Assembly: GCA_046262315.1 (NCBI GenBank)
Contig: JBHEMZ010000092.1
Coordinates: 1 to 30,246 of the forward strand
Source: JACVRM01 sp046262315
Lineage (GTDB): Bacteria; Actinomycetota; Thermoleophilia; Gaiellales; Gaiellaceae
DNA: 30,246 nucleotides
Direction of reading: 5' to 3'
Under the pieces are notes generated by a model. It made no database searches and had not been told where the DNA came from. It saw only the letters and a list, made by a program, of their open reading frames with translations. Shown here in pieces: positions 22,005 to 30,078 of this stretch (position 1 is its first letter; each line of letters starts with the position of its first letter). The position numbers and the translations under genes are program-made.

Positions 22005-22696
22005 GCGGGGAAGGCTTCCCCCCCGGCCGCGTGGTCGTCCTCTCGCCCCATCTCGACGACGCCGTCTTCTCGCTCGGGGCGGCGATCGCATCCGCGACCG
22101 TGCGCGGCAGCGCCGTCACCGTGCTGACGGTGTTCGCGGGCGATCCCGATTCCGAGCAGCCCGCCGGCTACTGGGACGCCCGCGCGGGCTTCCGCACGGC
22201 GGGAGAGGCTGCGCGCGCGCGGCGCCGCGAGGACGCGCACGCCGTGCGGTTGCTCGGCGGCTCGGCCGAGTGGCTGGCCTTCGGCGATTCGCAGTACAGG
22301 ACCCCCGGCGACGATGCGCGCGCCCGCGAGGCGGTGGCCGAGCGGCTACGGGACGCCCCGGTCGTCCTCGTCCCCGGCTTTCCGCTCGAGCACCCCGATC
22401 ACGCCGCACTCGCCCGGCTCCTGCTCGCAGAGCCACTGCCCACGCGGCGGATCGGGCTCTACGTCGAGCAGCCGTACGGCATGTGGTCGGAAGCGAGTCC
22501 CAGGCCTCCGGCCGGCGCGCGCGGCTCCTGGGTGTCGCTTCGCGCGGGGCCGGTCGCCAGGGCGAGGAAAGTGCTCGCGTGCAAGGCGTACCGCTCGCAG
22601 CTACCGTTGCTCGGCCCGCGGCTGACGCTCAATCTCATCCGCCACGAACTGACGCGCGGCGAGTGCATCGCCTGGCTCGAGGGCGGCTCGGGGTGA
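22001..22696 (+). CDS. PIG-L/LmbE-family deacetylase
   Basis: A 231-residue zinc-dependent N-deacetylase of the GlcNAc-PI de-N-acetylase family, cytoplasmic, expected to deacetylate an N-acetyl-sugar on a lipid or small carrier. VVVLSPHLDDAVFSLGA gives the metal- and base-bearing PHLDD (residues 16-20), VLTVFAGDP follows, and GFPLEHPDHAALARLL carries the second metal-binding pair His131-Pro-Asp-His134. The C-terminal part is short, Arg-rich and ends with CIAWLEGGSG. ATG at 22001 overlaps the previous stop as ATGA, and its own TGA overlaps the next GTG, so all three genes of this unit are coupled. Deacetylation would expose an amino group on a hexosamine of the glycan or of a glycosylated intermediate. 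Confidence 0.9.
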   Translation: MSGEGFPPGRVVVLSPHLDDAVFSLGAAIASATVRGSAVTVLTVFAGDPDSEQPAGYWDARAGFRTAGEAARARRREDAHAVRLLGGSAEWLAFGDSQYRTPGDDARAREAVAERLRDAPVVLVPGFPLEHPDHAALARLLLAEPLPTRRIGLYVEQPYGMWSEASPRPPAGARGSWVSLRAGPVARARKVLACKAYRSQLPLLGPRLTLNLIRHELTRGECIAWLEGGSG

Positions 22697-23724
22697 GCGA
22701 CATTACACTGATCGTGTCGACCCGCGACCGCCCGCGGTCGGTCGAGCGTCACCTCATGCCGCTGCTGCGCGAGATCACCACCGCCGGCTTCCCTGCGGTC
22801 GTCGTCGACCAGAGCGCCGGAGCCGAGACGGAACGGCTCGTGCGCTCGGCCGGCCTCGTCGTCTACCTGCGCAGCGATCCGGGGCTGTCCCGGGGGCGGA
22901 ACACCGGCATCAGGGCGAGCTCGACGCCGCTCCTCGCGTTTACGGATGACGACGTGACGGCCGGCGCAGACTGGCTGCGCGCCATCGTGCGCGTGTTCGA
23001 GTCGGCGCCGCGTGCGGGCGCGGTGTGCGGGCGCGTCCTCGACGAGCTCGGGCGTCCGTTCTCGGGGGCACGGGCAGGAGTCCACCGGCTCGGCTCACGG
23101 CCGTTCGGGCTCTGCTTCGGTGCGAACATCGCCCTTCGCCGCCGTGCGCTCGACGAGGTCGGGCTCTTCGACGAGACGCTCGGCGCCGGTACGCCCTTCC
23201 ACTCCGCGGAGGAGACGGACCTCGTATACCGGCTTCAGCGCGCGGGCTGGGAAGTCGTGTGTTCCGACATGGTCGAGATTCGCCACCACGACCCGCGACC
23301 GGCCGGGGCGCACGTCGGCCTGCACTACCGGTACGGCTACGGCGCCGGGGCGCAGACCGCGAAGCACGTGCTCACGGGCGACCGCCTCGCCGTGAAGGTT
23401 GCTCTGCGCGAAGCGGGTCACCACCTCTACTGGCTGGCCCGTGGAGCGGTCACGCTGAACGGCCGCTCCGCTGCTCTCCAGCTGCCTTTCCTCGCCGGCC
23501 TGGGGGCGGGCTTCATCCGCCGCGCCGCCGCGGGCCGCTCAGCGGGGGCGCTGCCCGAAGAGGAGCGCCGCGCGCCCGAGCCTGCCGCCCGCGATGCGTC
23601 CCAGCGCGCCGTCGAGCCAGGCCGCGTCCTCGGCGGGCAGGATCTTGACCGCGGCCGCGAGGGCGCCGAAGACGATGACTCCGGCAGCGAGGCCGACCAG
23701 CACCCCCGCCAGCCCGCCGAGTAG
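22693..23724 (+). CDS. GT2-family glycosyltransferase with C-terminus overlapping the convergent flippase gene
   Basis: A 343-residue GT-A glycosyltransferase. SDITLIVSTRDRPRSVERHL opens the fold, then AVVVDQSAGAETERLV (Asp39), LSRGRNTGIRASSTP, and the metal site FTDDDVTAGADWL (residues 83-87). FGLCFGANIALRRRALDEVG and HSAEETDLVYRLQRAGWEVV (Glu-Glu-Thr-Asp) are the acceptor-side motifs, and ALREAGHHLYWLARGA starts an amphipathic tail that may touch the membrane. GTG at 22693 overlaps the preceding stop as GTGA. The last 62 codons (from 23539) run antisense to the 3' end of the flippase gene and read as low-complexity, so the natural enzyme may functionally end near residue 282. No stop in another frame nearby suggests a simple frameshift. 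Confidence 0.87.
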   Translation: MSDITLIVSTRDRPRSVERHLMPLLREITTAGFPAVVVDQSAGAETERLVRSAGLVVYLRSDPGLSRGRNTGIRASSTPLLAFTDDDVTAGADWLRAIVRVFESAPRAGAVCGRVLDELGRPFSGARAGVHRLGSRPFGLCFGANIALRRRALDEVGLFDETLGAGTPFHSAEETDLVYRLQRAGWEVVCSDMVEIRHHDPRPAGAHVGLHYRYGYGAGAQTAKHVLTGDRLAVKVALREAGHHLYWLARGAVTLNGRSAALQLPFLAGLGAGFIRRAAAGRSAGALPEEERRAPEPAARDASQRAVEPGRVLGGQDLDRGREGAEDDDSGSEADQHPRQPAE

Positions 23725-25110
23725 AAGCACGGCCGCCAGCGCTGCCAGTCCCGCTGCGCCTGACGCCACGGCCGTCCGCAGCAGCGCTGCGGGCGCCCAG
23801 TCGAGCTGGCCGAATGTCCGCCGTGCGTACAGGGTCAGGGGAATCGCCGCCGCCAGCTGCGCACTTCCGTTCGCAAGCGTCGCCCCGACTGCGTCGTAGC
23901 GCGGCACCAGCGTGACGGCGAGACTGATGTCGACGGCGGCGGCCACTGCGCTGACGGCGATCAGGAAGCGCTGGCGGCCGATTCCCACGAGCGCCGAGCG
24001 GGCGACGTACAGGAGCGGCAGCAACGGGAAGGTGCCGAGCATGATCAGTAGCGGCGGGGTTGCACCCGCGTACTCGTCTCCCCACACGGCCGTGATCGCG
24101 GCGGGGCCGAGGGCGAACCCGGCCGCCGTGAAGGGGAGCGCGAGGATCAAGAGGAGCCGGACGGCGCGGCTGTACCCTTTCGTGATGCGCTCGTGCGCGC
24201 CAGCGCCGTAGAGCGTCGCGACGGCCGGGGTGATCACGTCGGCAAACGCTTCCGGAAGCCTCGTCATCGCGACCACGAGCGAGAACGCGATCGAGTACAG
24301 CCCGATCTCCGTGTCGGACGAGAATCGATCGAGAAAGAAGAACTCCGAGCGCCGCCACACGATGAAGTTGAGGGCCACGCCGATCGTGGCGACGAGGGCC
24401 CAGCGTGTCACCTGCCGCTGCAGCTCGCCCGCAGACGCGGTGCTCGGACTGATGCGCACCTCTGCCCGCCGGGCCAGGATCGTCGTCCAGACGAGGATCG
24501 CGGCCGACGTCACGGCCTCGACCGCGAACATGCCCGTGATCCCTCCCCCTGCCGCCAGGACGGCCACCGTGGCGACCGTGGCGATCCCCCCGTTGACGAG
24601 CCCGGCGGTGGTGGCCGGCCGCCACAGCTGGGCGCCGATCAGGAGCGAGCTGGGCACGGTGTGCAGGATCCCGAGGGCGCACGCGACGCCTGCGAGCGCC
24701 CAGGCCCCCGTCGGCTCGGCGCCGAGTGCGGCCGCCGCGACGAGGACTCCTGCGCCCAGAATCGCCGCTGCTGCCTCGACCGCCCACGCCCAACGGATGA
24801 GTCCACGGACGACGTCGGCGCGCCCGCGTCCGAGCGACTCGCCGATGTAACGCATCAGTGCGAGCGGCAGGCCGGCGGTCAGGAGCATCACGAGCGAGAG
24901 CTCCACGAAGGCGATGAAGCTCTGGCGCCCGAACTCACCCGTGGTCAGGAAGCGGGCGGCGGCGATCGAGAGGACGAGGGTGTAGAGCTGGGGGATGATC
25001 CGGCCCGCCGTGCTCCAGGCGCCTCCTCCGAGGACGGTGCGGCCCGTTGTCGCGGCTGCCGCAGTGAGGCCGGCCTCACTCGGTGCCGCAGCATCGCTGC
25101 GGGCGGTCAC
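23539..25110 (-). CDS. Wzx-type polysaccharide/lipid-linked oligosaccharide flippase
   Basis: A 523-residue membrane protein of the oligosaccharide-flippase (MOP, PST-type) family, with about 12-14 hydrophobic segments. The N-terminal TGRTVLGGGAWSTAGRIIPQ followed by SIAAARFLTTGEFGRQSFIA is the usual first-helix pattern, and LTAGLPLALMRYIGESLGRG and VWRRSEFFFLDRFSSDTEIG are family hallmarks. It would move undecaprenyl-linked repeat units to the outer membrane face before polymerisation. The GTG at 25110 overlaps the upstream stop as GTGA; the open frame continues back to 25905 as shadow sequence over the epimerase gene. Its 3' end is antisense to the last 186 bases of the glycosyltransferase gene. 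It is the only flippase in the window and serves both polymerase-like genes. Confidence 0.9.
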   Translation of the reverse strand: MTARSDAAAPSEAGLTAAAATTGRTVLGGGAWSTAGRIIPQLYTLVLSIAAARFLTTGEFGRQSFIAFVELSLVMLLTAGLPLALMRYIGESLGRGRADVVRGLIRWAWAVEAAAAILGAGVLVAAAALGAEPTGAWALAGVACALGILHTVPSSLLIGAQLWRPATTAGLVNGGIATVATVAVLAAGGGITGMFAVEAVTSAAILVWTTILARRAEVRISPSTASAGELQRQVTRWALVATIGVALNFIVWRRSEFFFLDRFSSDTEIGLYSIAFSLVVAMTRLPEAFADVITPAVATLYGAGAHERITKGYSRAVRLLLILALPFTAAGFALGPAAITAVWGDEYAGATPPLLIMLGTFPLLPLLYVARSALVGIGRQRFLIAVSAVAAAVDISLAVTLVPRYDAVGATLANGSAQLAAAIPLTLYARRTFGQLDWAPAALLRTAVASGAAGLAALAAVLLLGGLAGVLVGLAAGVIVFGALAAAVKILPAEDAAWLDGALGRIAGGRLGRAALLFGQRPR

Positions 25111-26123
25111 GGTGCGGTGGACTCGGCTGCCGGCGCGCGGGGCGTCTCGCCGTGCTGGTACTCGATCACCTCGGTGAGGATCTGGTCGAGCCCCACGGTC
25201 GGGCGCCACCCGATCGAGGCCTGGATCTTCTCGATTGCCGGGATGCGCTGGAACATCTCGTCGATCCCCTGGCCGTAGACTTGCTCGTACGGTACGTAGA
25301 GGAGCTCCGAGGCGCTGCCCGTGGCCTGTCGCACGCTCTCGGCCAGCTCGTTGATCGTCACCGGGTCCGTCGAGCCGACGTTGTAGATCTCGCCCCGGGT
25401 CTCGCCGCTTTCCGCGAGGCCAACGAGCGCCCGCACCGTGTCGGAAACATGGCAGAAGCAGCGCGTCTGGGTGCCGTCGCCGTGGATCTCGAACGGCTCG
25501 CCGGCGAGCGCCGCGCCCACGAAGCGTGGAATGACGTTGCCGTAGCGCCCGCTCTGGCGAGGCCCGACGGTGTTGAAGAGCCGCGCGATGACGACGCGCA
25601 GCCCGCGCTCCTCGCGCAGCGCGAGCGCGAGGAACTCGTCGAGCGCCTTCGAGTCCGCGTACGCCCAGCGCTTGGCCGTCGTGGGCCCGTAGATGCGCCG
25701 AGCGTCCTCGCGCAGCGGCTGCTGCTCCTCGGGGTGGTCGCCGCACACCTCCGAGCTCGAGGCGATCAGCACCGGCTTGTCGAAGCGTGCGCAGTACTCG
25801 AGCACCGTCTCCGTGCCCTGCACGTTGGTCAGCAGCGTGCGGCCGGGCTGCTCCACGATCAGGCGCACGCCGACCGCGGCGGCCAGGTGGTAGACGACGT
25901 CGCACTTGAAGACGAGCTCACTGACGACCGACGGCGAAAGCACCGACTCGACGACGAGGTGGAAGCGTGGGTCGTCGCGCAGGTGAGCGACGTTGGCGAC
26001 CGAGCCCGTCGAGAGGTCGTCCAGCGCATACACCTCCCAGCCTCGCTCGAGGAGCAACTGGGACAGGTGTGAGCCGATGAAGCCGGCGCCGCCCGTGATG
26101 AGCGCCTTGCCCGGTCCGTCCAT
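25107..26123 (-). CDS. Extended-SDR NAD-dependent nucleotide-sugar epimerase/decarboxylase
   Basis: A 338-residue extended short-chain dehydrogenase supplying an activated sugar. The NAD-binding loop is GGAGFIGSHL (11-20), with ALDDLSTGSVANV after the second strand; the active site has IASSSEVCG (Ser122-Ser124, Glu125) and the Tyr155-x3-Lys159 pair in RWAYADSKALDEF. LFNTVGPRQSGRYGNVIPRF and EIHGDGTQTRCFCHVSDTVR are shared with UDP-glucuronate decarboxylase/4-epimerase relatives, so UDP-xylose formation, UDP-glucose/galactose or uronic-acid epimerisation are all possible. ATG at 26123 begins just before the Rossmann strand; the frame upstream is shadow. It lies ten bases after the O-antigen ligase gene and overlaps the flippase start. 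Confidence 0.9.
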   Translation of the reverse strand: MDGPGKALITGGAGFIGSHLSQLLLERGWEVYALDDLSTGSVANVAHLRDDPRFHLVVESVLSPSVVSELVFKCDVVYHLAAAVGVRLIVEQPGRTLLTNVQGTETVLEYCARFDKPVLIASSSEVCGDHPEEQQPLREDARRIYGPTTAKRWAYADSKALDEFLALALREERGLRVVIARLFNTVGPRQSGRYGNVIPRFVGAALAGEPFEIHGDGTQTRCFCHVSDTVRALVGLAESGETRGEIYNVGSTDPVTINELAESVRQATGSASELLYVPYEQVYGQGIDEMFQRIPAIEKIQASIGWRPTVGLDQILTEVIEYQHGETPRAPAAESTAP

Positions 26124-26133
26124 CCGCGGCAGC

Positions 26134-28065
26134 CTACCCGGGCCGTTTGCTGTTCTTCGCCGCCCGAAGCGTGTTTGCGATGTGCTCGTCGCGCGGGGAC
26201 AGGCGGTGTGCGGCAGCCAGCTCTTGAAGCGCTTCGGGCCGGCGACCGGCAGCGAGGTACGCCCGGCCGAGCAGTAAGCGAACGAAAGCGGAACGCGGCT
26301 CGCGGCGTGCGGCGCGCTCGAGCGGCGCGACGGCGGCCGCGGGCCGCGGCGCCAGTTCGGCCTCGGCGACGAGGGGATCCGTCGAGAGCGGGTCGAAGCG
26401 GCGCGCCCAGCGTAGGTCGGCATGGGCGTTCCCGCTCGACTGCTCGAGCACCTCCGCGGTGATGCGCGCGGAGAGCCACGGCGGCGCGAACGCGAGCAGC
26501 GCCACAGCTGCGGCGAGCGCCGCGCCCGGAAGCGCCAGACGGCGCGCCAGAGGGGGCGCGTCCGCCGCCGCGCAGCCGGCGCCTAGCAGGAGGAAGAGCG
26601 GCAGCCCGACGGCGGGGATCGTCCACACCCAGTCTCCGGACGCGTGCACCGCGAAGTACGCGGCCGAGCCGAGCGCGCCCGCGGCGAGGAGGTCGCTGCG
26701 AGCGCGGCGGCCGACGAGCAGGAGCGGCGGAAGCAAGGCGGCGGCCAGCAGCCCGAGGCCCACGAGGCCGGTCTCGCCCGCCGCGTCGAGCTCCACGGAA
26801 TGTGAGCGGCGCGGGGTCTCGTCGCTGCGGCCGTGCTCGAGATAGGAGACGGACCAGCCACGCGCGCCGATCCCCGCCAGCGGATGGTCGCGGAAGTCCT
26901 CCAGGGCCACCCGCCAGAAGTCGTAGCGGTTCGAGCCGAGGTTGACGAGGTGGCTGGAGCCTTCCTCACGCTCCGGCATGGTTTTGAAGTCGCCCCATTT
27001 GTCGCCCAGGAAGGAGCGCGGGCGCTCGACCTGGACGAAGAAGGCGGTGACGCTCGCAAGACAGGCGATGGCCAGCAGAGCAGCCGCCGCGCCGCCCGTG
27101 GCCCGGCGTGCGCGCGGACCGAGCTGGACGCGCCGGTCGAGCGCCGCGTAGCCTGCGCCGAGCGCCAGCCCGGCGAGCGTCAGCATGAGTGTCCGCCCGC
27201 CGGCTTCCCGGGCTGCGTCGACGAGCGCGTCGCCCTCGCCGCGCACGCCGAACGGTTCCGTGAGGGGAGCGTACGAGACTGCCGCGAGCGCGAGCGCCAC
27301 GAGCGCGGGCACGGCCAGGCGCAGCCGGTCGCGCGATACCCCAAGCACCAGCAAGGCCGAAGCGGCGAGCGCCACTGCGCCGCCTTTGCTCTGCGTCGTC
27401 AGCCCGGCGGCGAGCAGGCAGGTGGCCGCGCCCGTTGCGAGGGCGCGCAAGGCAATGGGAAGCGTGCGGCGCGCCGCCAGCGACACCGCAGGCCAGAAGG
27501 CGACGAGGAAGGCTGCAGCCTGCGCGTTCACGTAGCCGACCGGCGAGGCGAGCCGCCCGTAGTAGTACCGCTCCTCGGGGTCGGAACCGAAGGCGAGCGC
27601 AAGGGCGGTCGCGAGCGCGAGGCCGGCACAAACGGTGATCACAGCGCCCACAGCGGCCGCTCGGCCGCCGTGCGTTCGCAGCGTGACGAGCGGCAGCGCG
27701 AGCGCCAGGGCGTACAGCGCCACGAGCAGGGCCTCGTCGCGCGCGGCGGAGGGAAGGGGAGACCACGAGGCGGAGAGCGCCGTCCAGGCGGCGAGCGCGG
27801 CCAGCCCGGCGACGCCGGCAAGCGGCGCGCGGCCCGGTACGACCGCCGCACCCGCGACGAGCACGACGGCCACGAGGAGCGCCGCGAGCAGCGCATAGGG
27901 CAGCCAGTCTCCGGCCGCGATGCTGCCCTGCTCGCGCCACGCGAGCCCCACGGTCAGGCAGCAGGCGGCGGCGGTCGGCGCGGCGAGCGTGATATCGCGC
28001 ACGACTGTGTCACCCGCCTCGCGGCGCCCGCTGGCCGTCACCTGACTCAAGCCGTTCGCCTGCAC
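26134..28065 (-). CDS. O-antigen ligase/polymerase family membrane protein with TPR-like tail, copy 2
   Basis: A 643-residue membrane protein with about 12 hydrophobic helices. The large external loop carries DFRDHPLAGIGARGWSVSYL and RSHSVELDAAGETGLVGLGL, the ligase/polymerase signature, near two-thirds of the length. The last 120 residues (RSAFVRLLLGRAYLAAGRRP, LQELAAAHRLSPRDEHIANT) form TPR-like helices, in the cytoplasm or outside, which may bind partners. The GTG at 28065 is preceded by CAGGAG nine bases upstream and is preferred; the in-frame ATG at 28101 has no Shine-Dalgarno and would add 12 residues. It differs from copy 1 (6154-7500) in length and tail, so the two may have different substrates. 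Probably the first gene of its unit. Confidence 0.85.
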   Translation of the reverse strand: MQANGLSQVTASGRREAGDTVVRDITLAAPTAAACCLTVGLAWREQGSIAAGDWLPYALLAALLVAVVLVAGAAVVPGRAPLAGVAGLAALAAWTALSASWSPLPSAARDEALLVALYALALALPLVTLRTHGGRAAAVGAVITVCAGLALATALALAFGSDPEERYYYGRLASPVGYVNAQAAAFLVAFWPAVSLAARRTLPIALRALATGAATCLLAAGLTTQSKGGAVALAASALLVLGVSRDRLRLAVPALVALALAAVSYAPLTEPFGVRGEGDALVDAAREAGGRTLMLTLAGLALGAGYAALDRRVQLGPRARRATGGAAAALLAIACLASVTAFFVQVERPRSFLGDKWGDFKTMPEREEGSSHLVNLGSNRYDFWRVALEDFRDHPLAGIGARGWSVSYLEHGRSDETPRRSHSVELDAAGETGLVGLGLLAAALLPPLLLVGRRARSDLLAAGALGSAAYFAVHASGDWVWTIPAVGLPLFLLLGAGCAAADAPPLARRLALPGAALAAAVALLAFAPPWLSARITAEVLEQSSGNAHADLRWARRFDPLSTDPLVAEAELAPRPAAAVAPLERAARREPRSAFVRLLLGRAYLAAGRRPEALQELAAAHRLSPRDEHIANTLRAAKNSKRPG

Positions 28066-28159
28066 AGCCGATAACTCCTGCAAATCTGCCCCCCGAGACA
28101 TTTCATTTTTTTGTATTACGATGCGATGCGAGGGGCAACTGAGGGAAGGAGAGCGTTCC
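28066..28159. promoter_or_regulatory. Divergent AT-rich promoter region with RBS
   Basis: The lowest-GC patch of the window lies at 28101-28122 and includes seven consecutive T at 28106-28112. TATTAC (28114-28119) could be the plus-strand -10, and TAATAC (28118-28113) the minus-strand one; the latter would give about 41 nt of leader to a GTG at 28065. Matching -35 boxes are weak. AAGGAG at 28146-28151 is the plus-strand ribosome-binding site, eight bases before the ATG at 28160. Confidence 0.5.
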
Positions 28160-28540
28160 ATGGGGAGGTTTACCAGGGGGGTGACCGTCCTCGTGGCGTT
28201 CGCGGTTCTCGCCGTTCCGGCGGCGATGGCGGCGACGCCGAGTCAGATCTATCGTGACTACGAGGACAACAGACGGTTGGACGGGCGGTATTCGATCGCC
28301 GATCTTCAGGCGGCGTTGCGCAATCCGGCCATCCAGGGATACGGTGGGCCGACGATCGTCCCGGACATGAACCGGGAGATCCGACGCAGAATCGGCCAGG
28401 ACAATCCACTGCGGACGACGCGCACGCGGTCAGGCCTGCCCTTCACGGGCTTCGACCTGGCGCTGCTCACGGTCGGCGGCGGCTTCCTGCTCTCGGTCGG
28501 TTTCGGCCTCCGGCGCGCGGCACGCGCGAAGCAGCGCTAA
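28160..28540 (+). CDS. Small secreted LPFTG (sortase-anchored) surface protein
   Basis: A 126-residue precursor. The signal peptide (RGVTVLVAFAVLAVPAAMAA, probable cleavage near residue 25) is followed by about 65 residues of soluble, charged sequence (YRDYEDNRRLDGRYSIADLQ, then ALRNPAIQGYGGP). Residues 93-97 are LPFTG, then a hydrophobic helix (ALLTVGGGFLLSVGFGL) and a basic tail RRAARAKQR: a complete cell-wall sorting signal, so a sortase would join the Thr to peptidoglycan. No sortase gene is in the window. The start is set by AAGGAG eight bases upstream of the ATG. It directly precedes the initiating glycosyltransferase (54 bases) and may be co-transcribed with it. Function is unknown; it could be the acceptor or anchor of the glycan. 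Confidence 0.85.
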   Translation: MGRFTRGVTVLVAFAVLAVPAAMAATPSQIYRDYEDNRRLDGRYSIADLQAALRNPAIQGYGGPTIVPDMNREIRRRIGQDNPLRTTRTRSGLPFTGFDLALLTVGGGFLLSVGFGLRRAARAKQR

Positions 28541-28593
28541 GAGCGACCGCGTCCGGTGTCCCTGCCTGAGCGCCAGAAAGGCGTAATGCCCGC

Positions 28594-30078
28594 ATGACGT
28601 CACTGCCGACCACGACTGCCGATCCCGGGGTCGGCACGCTTGCCGCACTGCGCGCACGCGCAGCGGGCCGTCAGCGGCTGCACTCAAACGCCTTCTGGTC
28701 GCTCGGTCGCCTGTCGATCGACTGCGCGATGCTGGCGACCGCCGCCGGCGCCACCGCGCTCGGCGCGTACCACTCGGACCTGCCGCGCACCTCTTCGGTC
28801 TGGCTGATCGTCTTCTCAGGTCTGGTGCTGGTGTTCGCACGCGCCCGCGGCATGTACGCGCCACGGTTGCGCCTGGACATTCTCGACGACCTGCGCGGTG
28901 TCGTGACCGTCACGGCGCTCGCCGCGATGGTCGTGCTCTCGCTGCGTGTGCTCCTGGCCGACGGAGAGGCCCTTGCCGCGGAGGTTTTCCGTCCGTGGGT
29001 CTTCGCCACGGTCTACCTGGCGGCCGGCCGGGCGGCGCTCTCCTGGTCCCAAACCCGCGCCCGCGCTCAAGGCGATGACGCCCGAACGACCCTGATTGTC
29101 GGCGCGGGCAAGATCGGCCGCCTCACCGCCCGTCGCCTGCTCGAACGCCCGGAGCTCGGCCTCCACCCGATCGGCTTCCTGGACAAGGAGCCGCTCGACG
29201 GCGAGGGGGGTCCGATGCTCCCGGTGCTCGGCGCGAGCTGGGATCTCGACCGGCTTGTGCGCAGCTACCGCGTCCAGCACGTCGTCGTGACCTTCTCGAC
29301 GGCGCCGCACGAGGTGCTACTGCGACTCGTGCGCACGTGCGACGCACTCGGCGTCGGCGTCTCGTTTGTGCCCCGCCTCTTCGAGCGCCTCGGCGAGCGC
29401 ATCTCGATCGACCACATGGGTGGTTTGCCCCTGATCACCGCTCACCAGGCCAATCCGAAGGGCTGGCAGTTCGCGGTCAAGTACTCGGTCGACCGGCTCG
29501 TAGCCGGCATAGCGCTGCTGCTCTCGCTGCCGCTCCTGCTCGGCGCGATGCTCGCCGTCCGCCTGTCGCTCGGTAGGCCGATCTTCTTCCGGCAGACGCG
29601 CGTCGGTCGCGACGGGCGCCCGTTCGAGATGCTCAAGCTGCGCACGATGAAGCTCCAGCAGGATGGCGCGGACGCGCTCGAGCCCGAGTGGCTGCCGATG
29701 GACACGGCGCCCGGCGGCGTCGAGGGCGACGACCGGCGCACTCCTGTCGGCGCGTTTCTCCGGCAAACCTCCGTCGACGAGCTGCCGCAGCTCTTGAACG
29801 TGCTGCGCGGCGAGATGAGCCTCATCGGCCCGCGACCCGAGCGTCCCGAGTACGTCGAGCGCTTCGAGCGTGACATCTACCGTTACACCGATCGCCACCG
29901 CGTCAAGGCCGGCATCACCGGCTGGGCCCAGGTCAACGGGCTGCGCGGCAAGACATGCCTCTCTGACCGGGTCGAGTGGGACAACCACTACATCGAGAAC
30001 TGGTCGCTGTGGCTGGACGTGAAGATCGCGCTGCTGACGGTGATGTCCGTCCTGCGCATGTACCGCAGCACCGAATAG
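28594..30078 (+). CDS. Polyprenyl-phosphate sugar-1-phosphate transferase (WbaP/EpsL-like initiating enzyme)
   Basis: A 494-residue membrane enzyme that starts glycan synthesis by transferring a sugar-1-phosphate from a nucleotide sugar to undecaprenyl phosphate. Four or so N-terminal membrane helices (about 35-150) precede a CoA-binding-like Rossmann domain (TLIVGAGKIGRLTARRLLER). The C-terminal bacterial sugar transferase domain starts near 290 with KYSVDRLVAGIALLLSLPLL, then IFFRQTRVGRDGRPFEMLKL, RTMK, the SVDELPQLLNVLRGEMSLIG segment containing the catalytic Asp-Glu, GPRPERPEYVERF, and ITGWAQVNGLRGKT, ending in a final helix-anchoring stretch. GAAAGG lies about 14 bases upstream of the ATG. 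It follows the LPFTG gene and is the last glycan gene before the transposase. It is the most diagnostic gene of the pathway. Confidence 0.93.
   Translation: MTSLPTTTADPGVGTLAALRARAAGRQRLHSNAFWSLGRLSIDCAMLATAAGATALGAYHSDLPRTSSVWLIVFSGLVLVFARARGMYAPRLRLDILDDLRGVVTVTALAAMVVLSLRVLLADGEALAAEVFRPWVFATVYLAAGRAALSWSQTRARAQGDDARTTLIVGAGKIGRLTARRLLERPELGLHPIGFLDKEPLDGEGGPMLPVLGASWDLDRLVRSYRVQHVVVTFSTAPHEVLLRLVRTCDALGVGVSFVPRLFERLGERISIDHMGGLPLITAHQANPKGWQFAVKYSVDRLVAGIALLLSLPLLLGAMLAVRLSLGRPIFFRQTRVGRDGRPFEMLKLRTMKLQQDGADALEPEWLPMDTAPGGVEGDDRRTPVGAFLRQTSVDELPQLLNVLRGEMSLIGPRPERPEYVERFERDIYRYTDRHRVKAGITGWAQVNGLRGKTCLSDRVEWDNHYIENWSLWLDVKIALLTVMSVLRMYRSTE

Noticed and set aside
20727..23724. A mycofactocin biosynthesis cluster
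   Set aside because: Only an MftF-like transferase is present. The neighbouring deacetylase is PIG-L type, not the creatininase-like MftE, and no precursor peptide, radical-SAM or PqqD-like gene is seen.
25083..26072. 329-codon plus-strand open frame opposite the epimerase, and a similar one at 26833-28074
   Set aside because: Both mirror well-supported genes on the minus strand; third-position GC bias explains them.
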